DNA of 7,272 nucleotides from CAYLZN01 sp964387935 (GTDB lineage: Bacteria > Acidobacteriota > Vicinamibacteria > Vicinamibacterales > JAFNAJ01), in assembly GCA_964387935.1 (NCBI GenBank), contig CAYLZN010000299.1:1-7272 (forward strand), in the 5' to 3' direction. The notes below the pieces were generated by a model. It did no database searches, was not told the origin of the DNA, and was given only the letters and a program-made list of their open reading frames with translations. Positions 6,514-7,272 of the stretch are shown one piece after another. The number at the start of each line of letters is the position of its first letter. Position 1 is the first letter of the stretch. The translations under genes and the position numbers were made by a program.

Positions 6514-7272
6514 CCCCCCTGCCGCGCATCAGGGAGCTCACACCGGGCGCAAGCGGCGTCGGCTACTTCCTGTGCGTCCGGAAGGAGGTCCGGACCACCA
6601 AGATCGGCACCTCGTTCATCCTGTTCGCCCTGCAGGACGCCACGGGCGAGATCACGGCCAAGCTGTTCGAGGACAGCACGCGATACAAGGAAGAGTTCGA
6701 GGCCGGCGAGTTCGTGAAAGCCGAGGCGCGGGCGGAGCTGTACAACGGGCGGCTGGAGCTGGTGGTGGCGCGGATCCGCCGCGTGAATCCCGACCAGGAC
6801 CGGGCGCACGGGTTCCGCGAGGTCGACTGCATTCCCTCCTCGCCCTGCGACGTGGACGAGATGTGGCGGGAACTGGGGGATCGGGTGGCCGGGGTCGCCG
6901 ACGCAGGCGTGCGCGCCCTGCTGTCGCGGATCCTCCAGGACCACGAGGCGCAGCTCCGCGTGTGGCCGGCAGCGCTCACCGTGCACCATGCGTATCGTGG
7001 AGGCCTGCTCGAGCACATCCTGCAGGTCGCGCGAGTGGCGCGCGCGCTTGCGCAACTGTACGGCGCGGACCAGGACCTCGTGCTCGCGGGCGCGATCCTG
7101 CACGATATCGGGAAGCTGCGGGAGCTCGAGTACGACCTCGCGACGTCCTACTCGCGCGAGGGCAACCTCGTCGGGCACATCCCGCTCGGGCTCATGATGA
7201 CGCGCGAGGCCGGCGCCGGCCTGGCGTCACTCACCGACGCGCGGCGCACGGCCATCGAGCACCTCATCGCGT
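6510..7272 (+). CDS. YhaM-type OB-fold/HD-domain 3'-5' exoribonuclease (3' end beyond window)
   Basis: The ATG at 6510 overlaps the thiolase stop (ATGA), and 254 codons are open to the window edge. Residues about 15-95 match an OB-fold nucleic-acid-binding domain (SFILFALQDATGEITAKLF, then GEFVKAEARAELYNGRLELVVARIRRV). An HD-superfamily domain follows: H169 in GGLLEHILQVA, H198-D199 in AGAILHDIGKLREL, and H223 in NLVGHIPLG, the metal-binding ligands. This order is that of YhaM/CBF1-type exoribonucleases, which degrade RNA or single-stranded DNA from the 3' end; the family is about 310-340 residues, so roughly a quarter is missing. No separate ribosome-binding site is obvious, consistent with coupling to the thiolase; translation through the damaged thiolase frame would still reach this start. 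A cyclic-nucleotide phosphodiesterase role is less likely because of the OB domain. Confidence 0.9.
   Translation, partial: MTPLPRIRELTPGASGVGYFLCVRKEVRTTKIGTSFILFALQDATGEITAKLFEDSTRYKEEFEAGEFVKAEARAELYNGRLELVVARIRRVNPDQDRAHGFREVDCIPSSPCDVDEMWRELGDRVAGVADAGVRALLSRILQDHEAQLRVWPAALTVHHAYRGGLLEHILQVARVARALAQLYGADQDLVLAGAILHDIGKLRELEYDLATSYSREGNLVGHIPLGLMMTREAGAGLASLTDARRTAIEHLIA

Noticed and set aside
5416..7178. Two long - strand frames (5416-6426 and 6129-7178)
   Set aside because: Both are antisense to the thiolase and YhaM-like genes, and their residues are typical GC-shadow composition.

Overview
This is a GC-rich, gene-dense bacterial chromosomal window with eight protein-coding genes (two run off the ends), no RNA genes, no CRISPR array and no recognisable mobile element. 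The gene set suggests a soil-type bacterium, most likely an Acidobacteriota/Vicinamibacteria-like lineage: a sigma-54-dependent NtrC-type regulator, a PAS hybrid histidine kinase, a FliA/WhiG-type sigma factor, a stand-alone CsgG-family secretory protein, a thiolase and a YhaM-type OB-HD nuclease. That assignment is an inference from gene content and composition, not from a marker gene.

Left part (1-1919): a sigma-54 activator/response regulator reads leftward off the window. Divergent from it, across a 168-base gap with a 7-10-7 inverted repeat, are two very small genes joined by an ATGA stop/start overlap. The first is a 70-residue excisionase/MerR-like DNA-binding protein. The second is a 90-residue protein that looks like only the phospho-accepting (DHp) helix of a histidine kinase, with no ATPase domain. 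The next 278 bases (1920-2197) hold no convincing gene but are rich in small symmetric elements.

Middle part (2198-4563): a sigma-28-family sigma factor is cut by an in-frame amber codon exactly where the recognition helix of region 4.2 should begin, and recognisable homology continues in the same frame afterwards. Convergent to it is a complete PAS-HisKA-HATPase-REC hybrid histidine kinase. Hybrid kinase, DHp-only protein and NtrC-type regulator in one neighbourhood could form a phosphorelay, but this is a hypothesis.

Right part (4767-7272): a CsgG-family protein with a clear signal peptide and a strong Shine-Dalgarno sequence has an unusual 21-bp alternating palindrome just upstream. Then follows a thiolase that keeps all three catalytic motifs but appears to have lost roughly 85-90 internal residues by an in-frame deletion. 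It overlaps by ATGA the start of a YhaM-like 3'-5' exoribonuclease that runs off the right edge.

The two most solid anomalies are the amber-interrupted sigma factor and the internally deleted thiolase. Two damaged but otherwise well-conserved genes within 4 kb could mean real gene decay or assembly/sequencing errors, and the raw reads would decide. The most interesting candidate for new biology is the coupled HTH + DHp-only gene pair.
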